Positions 23,027-36,376 of a DNA stretch of 64,000 nucleotides are shown here, piece after piece. Below the pieces are notes generated by a model. It ran no database searches. It was not told where the DNA came from and saw only the letters and a list, made by a program, of their open reading frames with translations. Source of the stretch: Crossaster papposus (Eukaryota; Echinodermata; Asteroidea; Velatida; Solasteridae); the NCBI GenBank assembly GCA_037893245.1, contig JBAIAA010000117.1, positions 1 to 64,000 of the forward strand. Reading direction: 5' to 3'. Within the stretch, counting starts at the first letter, position 1; each line of letters starts with the position of its first letter. The translations under genes were made by a program, and so were the position numbers.

Positions 23027-26000
23027 TCACCATCAGAACACGAAATGGACTTCCAATACTCCCAAATGGTCGATAGCGCTCAATAAGCGTAACAAACACT
23101 TTTCGGTTTTTCTCACCGTCAGAACACCAAATGGACATCCAACGCTCCCAAATGTTCTATAGTGCTCAATGAGCCTAACAAACACTTTTCGGTTTTGTTC
23201 ACCATCAGAACACGAAATGGACTTCCAACGCTCACAAATGGTCTATAGGCCTCAATGAGCCTAACAAACACTTTTCGGTTTTTTTCACCGTCAGAACACA
23301 AAATTGACTTCCAACACTCCCAAATGGTCTATAGGCCTCAATGAGCCTAACAAACACTTTTCGGGTTTTCTTCACCGTCAAAACACGAAATGGACTTTCA
23401 ACACTCCCAAATGGTCTATAGCGCTCAATAAGCCTAACAAACACTTTTCGGGTTTTTCCACCTTCAGAACACAAAATAGACTTCCAACGCTCCCAAATGG
23501 TCTATAGGCCTCAATGAGCCTAACAAACACTTTTCGGGTTTTTTCACCGTCAGAACACAAAATAGACTTCCAACGCTCCCAAATGGTCTATAGAGCTCAT
23601 TTAGCCTAACAAACACTTTTCGGTTTTTTTCACCGCCAGAACACCAAATGGACATCCAACGCTCCCAAATGTTGTATAGTGCTCAATAAGCCTAACAAAC
23701 ACTTTTCGGGTTTTTTCACCGTCAGAACACAAAATAGACTTCCAACGCTCCCAAATGGTCTATAGAGCTCATTTAGCCTAACAAACACTTTTCGGTTTTT
23801 TTCACCATCAGCTATAGGCCTCAATGAGCCTAACAAACACTTTTCGGGTTTTTTCACCGTCGGAACACAAAATAGACTTCCAACGCTCCTAAATGGTCTA
23901 TAGAGCTCATTTAGCCTAACAAACACTTTTCGGGTTTTGTTCACCATCAGAACACGAAATGGACTTCCAACGCTCCCAAATGGTAGCGCTCAATGAGCCT
24001 AACAAACACTTTCCGGTTTTTCTCACCGTCAAAACACGAAATGGACTTTCAACACTCCCAAATGGTCTATAGCGCTCAATAAGCCTAACAAACACTTTTC
24101 GGGTTTTTTCAGCGTCAGAACACAAATTAGACTTCCAACGCTCCCAAATGGTCTATAGCGCTCATTTAGCCTAACAAACACTTTTCGGTTTTTTTTCACC
24201 GTCAGAACACCAAATGGACTTCCAACACTCCCAAACGGTCTATAGGCCTCAATGAGCCTAACAAACACTTTTCAAGTTTTTTTCACCGTCAGAACACAAA
24301 ATAGACTTCCAACGCTCCCAAATGGTCTATAGAGCTCATTTAGCCTAACAAACCCTTTTCGGGTTTTTTTCACCATCAGAACACGAAATGGACTTCCAAT
24401 ACTCCCAAATGGTCTATAGAGCTCATTGAGCCTAACAAACACTTTTCGGTTTTTTTCACCATCAGAACACGAAATGGACTTCCAATACTCCCAAATGGTC
24501 GATGGCGCTCAATAAGCGTAACAAACACTTTTCGGTTTTTCTCACCGTCAGAACACCAAATGGACATCCAACGCTCCCAAATGTTCTATAATGCTCAATG
24601 AGCCTAACAAACACTTTTCGGGTTTTGTTCACCATCAGCTATAGGCCTCAATGAGCCTAACAAACACTTTTCGGGTTTTTTCACCCTCAGAACACAAAAT
24701 TGACTTCCAACACTCCCAAATGGTCTATAGGCCTCAATGAGCCTAACAAACACTTTTCGGGTTTTCTTCACCGTCAAAACACGAAATGGACTTTCAACAC
24801 TCCCAAATGGTCTATAGCGCTCAATAAGCCTAACAAACACTTTTCGGGTTTTTTCACCGTCAGAACACAAAATAGACTTCCAACGCTCCTAAATGGTCTA
24901 TAGAGCTCATTTAGCCTAACAAACACTTTTCGGGTTTTGTTCACCATCAGAACACGAAATGGACTTCCAACGCTCCCAAATGGTAGCGCTCAATGAGCCT
25001 AACAAACACTTTTCAGTTTTTTTCACCATCAGCTATAGGCCTCAATGAGCCTAACAAACACTTTTCGGGTTTTTTCACCGTCAGAACACAAAATAGACTT
25101 CCAACGCTCCCAAATGGTCTATAGAGCTCATTTAGCCTAACAAACACTTTTCGGTTTTTTTCACCGCCAGAACACCAAATGGACATCCAACGCTCCCAAA
25201 TGTTGTATAGTGCTCAATGAGCCTAACAAACACTTTTCGGGTTTTTTCACCGTCAGAACACAAAATAGACTTCCAACGCTCCCAAATGGTCTATAGAGCT
25301 CATTTAGCCTAACAAACACTTTTCGGGTTTTGTTCACCATCAGAACACGAAATGGACTTCCAATACTCCCAAATGGTCGATAGCGCTCAATAAGCGTAAC
25401 AAACACTTTTCGGTTTTTCTCACCGTCAGAACACCAAATGGACATCCAACGCTCCCAAATGTTCTATAGTGCTCAATGAGCCTAACAAACACTTTTCGGG
25501 TTTTGTTCACCATCAGCTATAGGCCTCAATGAGCCTAACAAACACTTTTCGGGTTTTCTTCACCGTCAACACACGAAATGGACTTTCAACACTCCCAAAT
25601 GGTCTATAGCGCTCAATAAGCCTAACAAACACTTTTCGAGTTTTTCCACCTTCAGAACACAAAATAGACTTCCAACGCTCCCAAATGGTCTATAGGCCTC
25701 AATGAGCCTAACAAACACTTTTCGGGTTTTTTCACCGTCAGAACACAAAATAGACTTCCAACGCTCCCAAATGGTCTTATAGAGCTCATTTAGCCTAACA
25801 AACACTTTTCGGTTTTTTTCACCGCCAGAACACCAAATGGACATCCAACGCTCCCAAATGTTGTATAGTGCTCAATGAGCCTAACAAACACTTTTCGGGT
25901 TTTTTCACCGTCAGAACACAAAATAGACTTCCAAAGCTCCCAAATGGTCTATAGAGCTCATTTAGCCTAACAAACACTTTTCGGGTTTTGTTCACCATCA

Positions 26001-26775
26001 GAACACGAAATGGACTTCCAACGCTCCCAAATGGTCTATAGCGCTCAATGAGCCTAACAAACACTTTTTGGGTTTTTTCACCGTCAGAACACAAAATAGA
26101 CTTCCAACGCTCCCAAATGGTCTATAGAGCTCATTTAGCCTAACAAACACTTTTCGGTTTTTTTCACCGCCAGAACACCAAATGGACATCCAACGCTCCC
26201 AAATGTTGTATAGTGCTCAATGAGCCTAACAAACACTTTTCGGGTTTTTTCACCGTCAGAACACAAAATAGACTTCCAACGCTCGCAAATGGTCTATAGA
26301 GCTCATTTAGCCTAACAAACACTTTTCGGGTTTTGTTCACCATCAGAACACGAAATGGACTTCCAATACTCCCAAATGGTCGATAGCGCTCAATAAGCGT
26401 AACAAACACTTTTCGGTTTTTCTCACCGTCAGAACACCAAATGGACTTCCAACGCTCCCAAATGGTCTATAGCGCTCATTTAGCCTAACAAACACTTTTC
26501 GGTTTTTTTTCACCGTCAGAACACCAAATGGACTTCCAACACTCCCAAACGGTCTATAGGCCTCAATGAGCCTAACAAACACTTTTCAAGTTTTTTCACC
26601 GTCAGAACACAAAATAGACTTCCAACGCTTCCAAATGGTCTATAGAGCTCATTTAGCCTAACAAACCCTTTTCGGTGTTTTTTTCACCATCAGAACACGA
26701 AATGGACTTCCAATACTCCCAAATGGTCTATAGAGCTCATTGAGCCTAACAAACACTTTTCGGTTTTTTTCACCA
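23027..26775 (+). repeat. Diverged copy of the 3.8-kb unit U
   Basis: Monomer order follows unit U but with changed spacing. The offset from copy 1 falls from 22,164 (955 to 23,119) to 21,940 (2,664 to 24,604) and 21,768 (3,393 to 25,161), which reflects several monomer losses or replacements. From about 25,819 it matches copy 3 at offset 17,976, including the A-B-A'-C module and the G-A''-D' group with the CGGTG tail near 26,672. The segment ends where D is fused to an E right half near 26,818 (GTCGATAGTGCTC). Confidence 0.82.
25777..25778 (+). other. Single-base insertion in an A monomer
   Basis: The core reads GGTCTTATAGAG instead of GGTCTATAGAG, an additional T that makes this monomer 87 bp. 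It explains a one-base shift in the offset to the corresponding segment at 15,249-15,501 (10,317 before, 10,318 after). I saw it at no other place in the window. It is either a private mutation or an assembly error. Confidence 0.8.
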
Positions 26776-28686
26776 TCAGAACACGAAATGGACTTCCAAT
26801 ACTCCCAAATGGTCGATAGTGCTCAATGAGCCTAACAAACACTTTTCGGTTTTTTTCACCGTCAGAACACAAAATTGACTTCCAACACTCCCAAATGGTC
26901 TATAGGCCTCAATGAGCCTAACAAACACTTTTCGGGTTTTCTTCACCGTCAAAACACGAAATGGACTTTCAACACTCCCAAATGGTCTATAGCGCTCAAT
27001 AAGCCTAACAAACACTTTTCGGGTTTTTCCACCTTCAGAACACAAAATAGACTTCCAACGCTCCCAAATGGTCTATAGGCCTCAATGAGCCTAACAAACA
27101 CTTTTCGGGTTTTTTCACCGTCAGAACACAAAATAGAGTTCCAACGCTCCCAAATGGTCTATAGAGCTCATTTAGCCTAACAAACACTTTTCGGTTTTTT
27201 TCACCGCCAGAACACCAAATGGACATCCAACGCTCCCAAATGTTGTATAGTGCTCAATGAGCCTAACAAACACTTTTCGGGTTTTTTCACCGTCAGAACA
27301 CAAAATAGACTTCCAACGCTCCCAAATGGTCTATAGAGCTCATTTAGCCTAACAAACACTTTTCGGGTTTTGTTCACCATCAGAACACGAAATGGACTTC
27401 CAACGCTCACAAATGGTCTATAGGCCTCAATGAGCCTAACAAACACTTTTCGGGTTTTTCCACCTTCAGAACACAAAATAGACTTCCAACGCTCCCAAAT
27501 GGTCTATAGGCCTCAATGAGCCTAACAAACACTTTTCGGGTTTTTTCACCGTCAGAACACAAAATAGACTTCCAACGCTCCCAAATGGTCTATAGCGCTC
27601 ATTTAGCCTAACAAACACTTTTCGGTTTTTTTCACCATCAGCTATAGGCCTCAATGAGCCTAACAAACACTTTTCGGGTTTTTTCACCGTCGGAACACAA
27701 AATAGACTTCCAACGCTCCTAAATGGTCTATAGAGCTCATTTAGCCTAACAAACACTTTTCGGGTTTTGTTCACCATCAGAACACGAAATGGACTTCCAA
27801 CGCTCACAAATGGTCTATAGGCCTCAATGAGCCTAACAAACACTTTTCGGGTTTTTTCACCGTCAGAACACAAAATAAACTTCCAACGCTCCCAAATGGT
27901 CTATAGAGCTCATTTAGCCTAACAAACACTTTTCGGTTTTTTTCACCGCCAGAACACCAAATGGACATCCAACGCTCCCAAATGTTGTATAGTGCTCAAT
28001 GAGCCTAACAAACACTTTTCGGGTTTTTTCACCGTCAGAACACAAAATAGACTTCCAACGCTCCTAAATGGTCTATAGAGCTCATTTAGCCTAACAAACA
28101 CTTTTCGGGTTTTGTTCACCATCAGAACACGAAATGGACTTCCAACGCTCCCAAATGGTAGCGCTCAATGAGCATAACAAACACTTTTCGGTTTTTTTCA
28201 CCATCAGCTATAGGCCTCAATGAGCCTAACAAACACTTTTCGGGTTTTTTCACCGTCAGAACACAAAATAGACTTCCAACGCTCCCAAATGGTCTATAGA
28301 GCTCATTTAGCCTAACAAACACTTTTCGGTTTTTTTCACCGCCAGAACACCAAATGGACATCCAACGCTCCCAAATGGTCTATAGGCCTCAATGAGCCTA
28401 ACAAACACTTTTCGGGTTTTTTCACCGTCAGAACACAAAATAGACTTCCAACGCTCCCAAATGGTCTATAGAGCTCATTTAGCCTAACAAACACTTTTCG
28501 GTTTTTTTCACCGCCAGAACACCAAATGGACATCCAACGCTCCCAAATGTTGTATAGTGCTCAATGAGCCTAACAAACACTTTTCGGGTTTTTTCACCGT
28601 CAGAACACAAAATAGACTTCCAACGCTCCCAAATGGTCTATAGAGCTCATTTAGCCTAACAAACACTTTTCGGGTTTTGTTCACCA
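26776..28686 (+). repeat. Second occurrence of the 16.5-18.3 kb block (offset 10,232)
   Basis: Landmarks at 16,544, 16,803, 16,969, 17,234, 17,890 and 18,104 all recur exactly 10,232 bp downstream (26,776, 27,035, 27,201, 27,466, 28,122 and 28,336). The A monomer at about 27,122 has TAGAGTTCC instead of TAGACTTCC, a private change that reappears only in the next block. The match weakens after 28,508, where F and I monomers replace part of the dimer tract. Confidence 0.87.
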
Positions 28687-29773
28687 TCAGAACACGAAAT
28701 GGACTTTCAACACTCCCAAATGGTCTATAGCGCTCAATAAGCCTAACAAACACTTTTCGGGTTTTTCCACCTTCAGAACACAAAATAGACTTCCAACGCT
28801 CCCAAATGGTCTATAGGCCTCAATGAGCCTAACAAACACTTTTCGGGTTTTTTCACCGTCAGAACACAAAATAGAGTTCCAACGCTCCCAAATGGTCTAT
28901 AGAGCTCATTTAGCCTAACAAACACTTTTCGGTTTTTTTCACCGCCAGAACACCAAATGGACATCCAACGCTCCCAAATGTTGTATAGTGCTCAATGAGC
29001 CTAACAAACACTTTTCGGGTTTTTTCACCGTCAGAACACAAAATAGACTTCCAACGCTCCCAAATGGTCTATAGAGCTCATTTAGCCTAACAAACACTTT
29101 TCGGGTTTTGTTCACCATCAGAACACGAAATGGACTTCCAACGCTCACAAATGGTCTATAGGCCTCAATGAGCCTAACAAACACTTTTCGGGTTTTTCCA
29201 CATTCAGAACACAAAATAGACTTCCAACGCTCCCAAATGATCTATAGCGCTCATTTAGCCTAACAAACACTTTTCGGTTTTTTTCACCATCAGCTTTAGG
29301 CCTCAATGAGCCTAACAAACACTTTTCGGGTTTTTTCACCGTCGGAACACAAAATAGACTTCCAACGCTCCTAAATGGTCTATAGAGCTCATTTAGCCTA
29401 ACAAACACTTTTCGGGTTTTGTTCACCATCAGAACACGAAATGGACTTCCAACGCTCACAAATGGTCTATAGGCCTCAATGAGCCTAACAAACACTTTTC
29501 GGGTTTTTTCACCGTCAGAACACAAAATAAACTTCCAACGCTCCCAAATGGTCTATAGAGCTCATTTAGCCTAACAAACACTTTTCGGTTTTTTTCACCG
29601 CCAGAACACCAAATGGACATCCAACGCTCCCAAATGTTGTATAGTGCTCAATGAGCCTAACAAACACTTTTCGGGTTTTTTCACCGTCAGAACACAAAAT
29701 AGACTTCCAACGCTCCTAAATGGTCTATAGAGCTCATTTAGCCTAACAAACACTTTTCGGGTTTTGTTCACCA
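28687..29773 (+). repeat. Local tandem copy of the preceding block (offset 1,738)
   Basis: Positions 26,949, 27,035 and 27,201 recur at 28,687, 28,773 and 28,939, an offset of 1,738 bp. The shared private change TAGAGTTCC (27,136 and 28,874) supports direct duplication of this segment. The offset becomes 1,652 by 29,774 because one monomer is lost near 29,220, where a unit reads AAATGATCTATAG and the truncated unit that follows has CAGCTTTAGG. Confidence 0.85.
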
Positions 29774-31080
29774 TCAGAACACGAAATGGACTTCCAACGC
29801 TCCCAAATGGTAGCGCTCAATGAGCATAACAAACACTTTTCGGTTTTTTTCACCATCAGCTATAGGCCTCAATGAGCCTAACAAACACTTTTCGGGTTTT
29901 TTCACCGTCAGAACACAAAATAGACTTCCAACGCTCCCAAATGGTCTATAGAGCTCATTTAGCCTAACAAACACTTTTCGGTTTTTTTCACCGCCAGAAC
30001 ACCAAATGGACATCCAACGCTCCCAAATGGTCTATAGGCCTCAATGAGCCTAACAAACACTTTTCGGGTTTTTTCACCGTCAGAACACAAAATAGACTTC
30101 CAACGCTCCCAAATGGTCTATAGAGCTCATTTAGCCTAACAAACACTTTTCGGTTTTTTTCACCGCCAGAACACCAAATGGACATCCAACGCTCCCAAAT
30201 GTTGTATAGTGCTCAATGAGCCTAACAAACACTTTTCGGGTTTTTTCACCGTCAGAACACAAAATAGACTTCCAACGCTCCCAAATGGTCTATAGAGCTC
30301 ATTTAGCCTAACAAACACTTTTCGGTTTTTTTCACCGCCAGAACACCAAATGGACATCCAACGCTCCCAAATGTTGTATAGTGCTCAATGAGCCTAACAA
30401 ACACTTTTCGGGTTTTTTCACCGTCAGAACACAAAATAGACTTCCAACGCTCCCAAATGGTCTATAGAGCTCATTTAGCCTAACAAACACTTTTCGGGCT
30501 TTGTTCACCATCAGAACACGAAATGGACTTCCAATACTCCCAAATGGTCGATAGCGCTCAATAAGCGTAACAAACACTTTTCGGTTTTTCTCACCGTCAG
30601 AACACCAAATGGACATCCAACGCTCCCAAATGTTCTATAGTGCTCAATGAGCCTAACAAACACTTTTCGGGTTTTGTTCACCATCAGCTATAGGCCTCAA
30701 TGAGCCTAACAAACACTTTTCGGGTTTTCTTCACCGTCAAAACACGAAATGGACTTTCACCACTCCCAAATGGTCTATAGCGCTCAATGAGCCTAACAAA
30801 CACTTTTCGGGTTTTTTCACCGTCAGAACACAAAATTGACTTCCAACACTCCCAAATGGTCTATAGGCCTCAATGAGCCTAACAAACACTTTTCGGGTTT
30901 TCTTCACCGTCAACACACGAAATGGACTTTCAACACTCCCAAATGGTCTATAGCGCTCAATAAGCCTAACAAACACTTTTCGAGTTTTTCCACCTTCAGA
31001 ACACAAAATAGACTTCCAACGCTCCCAAATGGTCTATAGGCCTCAATGAGCCTAACAAACACTTTTCGGGTTTTTTCACC
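29774..31080 (+). repeat. Copy of 21.07-22.3 kb (offset 8,706), with a dimer tract
   Basis: Landmarks at 21,068, 21,282, 21,626, 22,031 and 22,290 recur at 29,774, 29,988, 30,332, 30,737 and 30,996, all 8,706 bp apart. The block includes an A-B dimer tract at 29,905-30,507, then D-E-T-F-H. It has private changes such as GGGCTTTG near 30,497 and TTTCACCAC near 30,757. From 30,737 to about 31,925 it also recurs at 43,715-44,903 (offset 12,978). Confidence 0.84.
29905..30507 (+). repeat. A-B dimer tract, 172-bp period
   Basis: Seven alternating monomers start at 29,905, 29,991, 30,077, 30,163, 30,249, 30,335 and 30,421. The first B is again the GGCCTC hybrid, so the hybrid unit is inherited with the tract. 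The tract precedes a D monomer at 30,508. Confidence 0.9.
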
Positions 31081-34000
31081 GTCAGAACACAAAATAGACT
31101 TCCAACGCTCCCAAATGGTCTATAGAGCTCATTTAGCCTAACAAACACTTTTCGGTTTTTTTCACCGCCAGAACACCAAATGGACATCCAACGCTCCCAA
31201 ATGTTGTATAGTGCTCAATGAGCCTAACAAACACTTTTCGGGTTTTTTCACCGTCAGAACACAAAATAGACTTCCAAAGCTCCCAAATGGTCTATAGAGC
31301 TCATTTAGCCTAACAAACACTTTTCGGGTTTTGTTCACCATCAGAACACGAAATGGACTTCCAACGCTCCCAAATGGTCTATAGCGCTCAATGAGCCTAA
31401 CAAACACTTTTTGGTTTTTTTCACCGTCAGAACACAAAATAGACTTCCAACGCTCCCAAATGGTCTATAGAGCTCATTTAGCCTAACAAACACTTTTCGG
31501 TTTTTTTCACCGCCAGAACACCAAATGGACATCCAACGCTCCCAAATGTTGTATAGTGCTCAATGAGCCTAACAAACACTTTTCGGGTTTTTTCACCGTC
31601 AGAACACAAAATAGACTTCCAACGCTCCCAAATGGTCTATAGAGCTCATTTAGCCTAACAAACACTTTTCGGGTTTTGTTCACCATCAGAACACGAAATG
31701 GACTTCCAATACTCCCAAATGGTCGATAGCGCTCAATAAGCGTAACAAACACTTTTCGGTTTTTCTCACCGTCAGAACACCAAATGGACTTCCAACGCTC
31801 CCAAATGGTCTATAGCGCTCATTTAGCCTAACAAACACTTTTCGGGTTTTTTTCACCGTCAGAACACCAAATGGACTTCCAACACTCCCAAACGGTCTAT
31901 AGGCCTCAATGAGCCTAACAAACACTTTTCAAGTTTTTTCACCGTCAGAACACAAAATAGACTTCCAACGCTTCCAAATGGTCTATAGAGCTCATTTAGC
32001 CTAACAAACCCTTTTCGGTTTTTTTTTCACCATCAGAACACGAAATGGACTTCCAATACTCCCAAATGGTCTATAGAGCTCATTGAGCCTAACAAACACT
32101 TTTCGTTTTTTTTCACCATCAGAACACGAAATGGACTTCCAATACTCCCAAATGGTCGATAGCGCTCAATAAGCGTAACAAACACTTTTCGGTTTTTCTC
32201 ACCGTCAGAACACCAAATGGACATCCAACGCTCCCAAATGTTCTATAGTGCTCAATGAGCCTAACAAACACTTTTCGGTTTTTTTCACCGTCAGAACACA
32301 AAATTGACTTCCAACACTCCCAAATGGTCTATAGGCCTCAATGAGCCTAACAAACACTTTTCGGGTTTTCTTCACCGTCAAAACACGAAATGGACTTTCA
32401 ACACTCCCAAATGGTCTATAGCGCTCAATAAGCCTAACAAACACTTTTCGGGTTTTTCCACCTTCAGAACACAAAATAGACTTCCAACGCTCCCAAATGG
32501 TCTATAGGCCTCAATGAGCCTAACAAACACTTTTCGGGTTTTTTCACCGTCAGAACACAAAATAAACTTCCAACGCTCCCAAATGGTCTATAGAGCTCAT
32601 TTAGCCTAACAAACACTTTTCGGTTTTTTTCACCGCCAGAACACCAAATGGACATCCAACGCTCCCAAATGTTGTATAGTGCTCAATGAGCCTAACAAAC
32701 ACTTTTCGGGTTTTTTCACCGTCAGAACACAAAATAGACTTCCAACGCTCCCAAATGGTCTATAGAGCTCATTTAGCCTAACAAACACTTTTCGGGTTTT
32801 GTTCACCATCAGAACACGAAATGGACTTCCAACGCTCACAAATGGTCTATAGGCCTCAATGAGCCTAACAAACACTTTTCGGTTTTTTTCACCGTCAGAA
32901 CACAAAATTGACTTCCAACACTCCCAAATGGTCTATAGGCCTCAATGAGCCTAACAAACACTTTTCGGGTTTTCTTCACCGTCAGAACACAAAATAGACT
33001 TCCAACGCTCCCAAATGGTCTATAGCGCTCATTTAGCCTAACAAACACTTTTCGGTTTTTTTCACCATCAGCTATAGGCCTCAATGAGCCTAACAAACAC
33101 TTTTCGGGTTTTTTCACCGTCGGAACACAAAATAGACTTCCAACGCTCCTAAATGGTCTATAGAGCTCATTTAGCCTAACAAACACTTTTCGGGTTTTGT
33201 TCACCATCAGAACACGAAATGGACTTCCAACGCTCACAAATGGTCTATAGGCCTCAATGAGCCTAACAAACACTTTTCGGGTTTTTTCACCGTCAGAACA
33301 CAAAATAAACTTCCAACGCTCCCAAATGGTCTATAGAGCTCATTTAGCCTAACAAACACTTTTCGGTTTTTTTCACCGCCAAAACACCAAATGGACATCC
33401 AACGCTCCCAAATGTTGTATAGTGCTCAATGAGCCTAACAAACACTTTTCGGGTTTTTTCACCGTCAGAACACAAAATAGACTTCCAACGCTCCTAAATG
33501 GTCTATAGAGCTCATTTAGCCTAACAAACACTTTTCGGGTTTTGTTCACCATCAGAACACGAAATGGACTTCCAACGCTCCCAAATGGTAGCGCTCAATG
33601 AGCATAACAAACACTTTTCGGTTTTTTTCACCATCAGCTATAGGCCTCAATGAGCCTAACAAACACTTTTCGGGTTTTTTCACCGTCAGAACACAAAATA
33701 GACTTCCAACGCTCCCAAATGGTCTATAGAGCTCATTTAGCCTAACAAACACTTTTCGGTTTTTTTCACCGCCAGAACACCAAATGGACATCCAACGCTC
33801 CCAAATGTTGTATAGTGCTCAATGAGCCTAACAAACACTTTTCGGGTTTTTTCACCGTCAGAACACAAAATAGACTTCCAACGCTCCCAAATGGTCTATA
33901 GAGCTCATTTAGCCTAACAAACACTTTTCGGGTTTTTTTCACCGTCAGAACACAAAATTGACTTCCAACACTCCCAAATGGTCTATAGGCCTCAATGAGC

Positions 34001-34525
34001 CTAACAAACACTTTTCGGGTTTTCTTCACCGTCAAAACACGAAATGGACTTTCAACACTCCCAAATGGTCTATAGCGCTCAATAAGCCTAACAAACACTT
34101 TTCGGGTTTTTCCACCTTCAGAACACAAAATAGACTTCCAACGCTCCCAAATGGTCTATAGGCCTCAATGAGCCTAACAAACACTTTTCGGGTTTTTTCA
34201 CCGTCAGAACACAAAATAGACTTCCAACGCTCCCAAATGGTCTATAGCGCTCATTTAGCCTAACAAACACTTTTCGGTTTTTTTCACCATCAGCTATAGG
34301 CCTCAATGAGCCTAACAAACACTTTTCGGGTTTTTTCACCGTCGGAACACAAAATAGACTTCCAACGCTCCTAAATGGTCTATAGAGCTCATTTAGCCTA
34401 ACAAACACTTTTCGGGTTTTGTTCACCATCAGAACACGAAATGGACTTCCAACGCTCACAAATGGTCTATAGGCCTCAATGAGCCTAACAAACACTTTTC
34501 GGGTTTTTTCACCGTCAGAACACAA
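31081..34525 (+). repeat. Further copy of the A-B-A'-C module plus the 26.8-kb block
   Basis: From 31,341 the sequence matches 25,998 onward at offset 5,343, then at 5,429 from 32,304 (matching 26,875) to about 33,791 (matching 28,361 at 5,430). The 86-bp step corresponds to one additional monomer near 32,119-32,205. The H-F-I group then recurs at 33,958 (offset 1,654 from 32,304). Truncated units lie near 33,068, 33,635 and 34,288. A variant CCGCCAAAACACC occurs near 33,378. Confidence 0.82.
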
Positions 34526-36376
34526 AATAGACTTCCAACGCTCCCAAATGGTCTATAGAGCTCATTTAGCCTAACAAACACTTTTCGGTTTTTTTCACCG
34601 CCAGAACACCAAATGGACATCCAACGCTCCCAAATGTTGTATAGTGCTCAATGAGCCTAACAAACACTTTTCGGGTTTTTTCACCGTCAGAACACAAAAT
34701 AGACTTCCAACGCTCCTAAATGGTCTATAGAGCTCATTTAGCCTAACAAACACTTTTCGGGTTTTGTTCACCATCAAAACACGAAATGGACTTTCAACAC
34801 TCCCGAATGGTCTATAGCGCTCAATAAGCCTAACAAACACTTTTCGGGTTTTTTCACCGTCAGAACACAAATTAGACTTCCAACGCTCCTAAATGGTCTA
34901 TAGCGCTCATTTAGCCTAACAAACACTTTTCGGGTTTTTTTCACAGTCAGAACACCAAATGGACTTCCAACACTCCCAAACGGTCTATAGGCCTCAATGA
35001 GCCTAACAAACACTTTTCAAGTTTTTTCACCGTCAGAACACAAAATAGACTTCCAACGCTCCCAAATGGTCTATAGAGCTCATTTAGCCTAACAAACCCT
35101 TTTCGGGTTTTTTTCACCATCAGAACACGAAATGGACTTCCAATACTCCCAAATGGTCTATAGAGCTCATTGAGCCTAACAAACACTTTTCGGGTTTTTT
35201 CACAGTCAGAACACAAATTAGACTTCCAACGCTCCCAAATGGTCTATAGAGCTCATTTAGCCTAACAAAAACTTTTCGGGTTTTGTTCACCATCAGAACA
35301 CGAAATGTACTTCCAACGCTCCCAAATGGTCTATAGCGCTCAATGAGCCTAACAAACACTTTTCGGTTTTTTCACCGTCAGAACACAAAATAGACTTCCA
35401 ACGCTCCCAAATGGTCTATAGAGCTCATTTAGCCTAACAAACACTTTTCGGTTTTTTTCACCGCCAGAACACCAAATGGACATCCAACGCTCCCAAATGT
35501 TGTATAGTGCTCAATGAGCCTAACAAACACTTTTCGGGTTTTTTCACCGTCAGAACACAAAATAGACTTCCAAAGCTCCCAAATGGTCTATAGAGCTCAT
35601 TTAGCCTAACAAACACTTTTCGGGTTTTGTTCACCATCAGAACACGAAATGGACTTCCAACGCTCCCAAATGGTCTATAGCGCTCAATGAGCCTAACAAA
35701 CACTTTTTGGTTTTTTTCACCGTCAGAACACAAAATAGACTTCCAACGCTCCCAAATGGTCTATAGAGCTCATTTAGCCTAACAAACACCTTTCGGTTTT
35801 TTTCACCGCCAGAACACCAAATGGACATCCAACGCTCCCAAATGTTGTATAGTGCTCAATGAGCCTAACAAACACTTTTCGGGTTTTTTCACCGTCAGAA
35901 CACAAAATAGACTTCCAACGCTCCCAAATGGTCTATAGAGCTCATTTAGCCTAACAAACACTTTTCGGGTTTTGTTCACCATCAGAACACGAAATGGACT
36001 TCCAATACTCCCAAATGGTCGATAGCGCTCAATAAGCGTAACAAACACTTTTCGGTTTTTCTCACCGTCAGAACACCAAATGGACATCCAACGCTCCCAA
36101 ATGTTCTATAGTGCTCAATGAGCCTAACAAACACTTTTCGGTTTTTTTCACCGTCAAAACACGAAATGGACTTTCAACACTCCCAAATGGTCTATAGCGC
36201 TCAATAAGCCTAACAAACACTTTTCGGGTTTTTCCACCTTCAGAACACAAAATAGACTTCCAACGCTCCCAAATGGTCTATAGGCCTCAATGAGCCTAAC
36301 AAACACTTTTCGGGTTTTTTCACCGTCAGAACACAAAATAGACTTCCAACGCTCCCAAATGGTCTATAGAGCTCAT
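34526..36376 (+). repeat. Transition block between the left and right repeat families
   Basis: This block does not follow any single earlier segment for long. It carries A, B, A, then C fused to an F right half, a G-like monomer beginning with ACAGTCAG near 34,944, A'', D', and several units with private changes: CTCCCGAATGG near 34,803, CAAAAACTTTTC near 35,268, and GAAATGTACTTCC near 35,306. From 35,458 it matches 31,162 at offset 4,296 through the A-B-A'-C module. An F-I pair follows E directly near 36,154. Confidence 0.75.
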
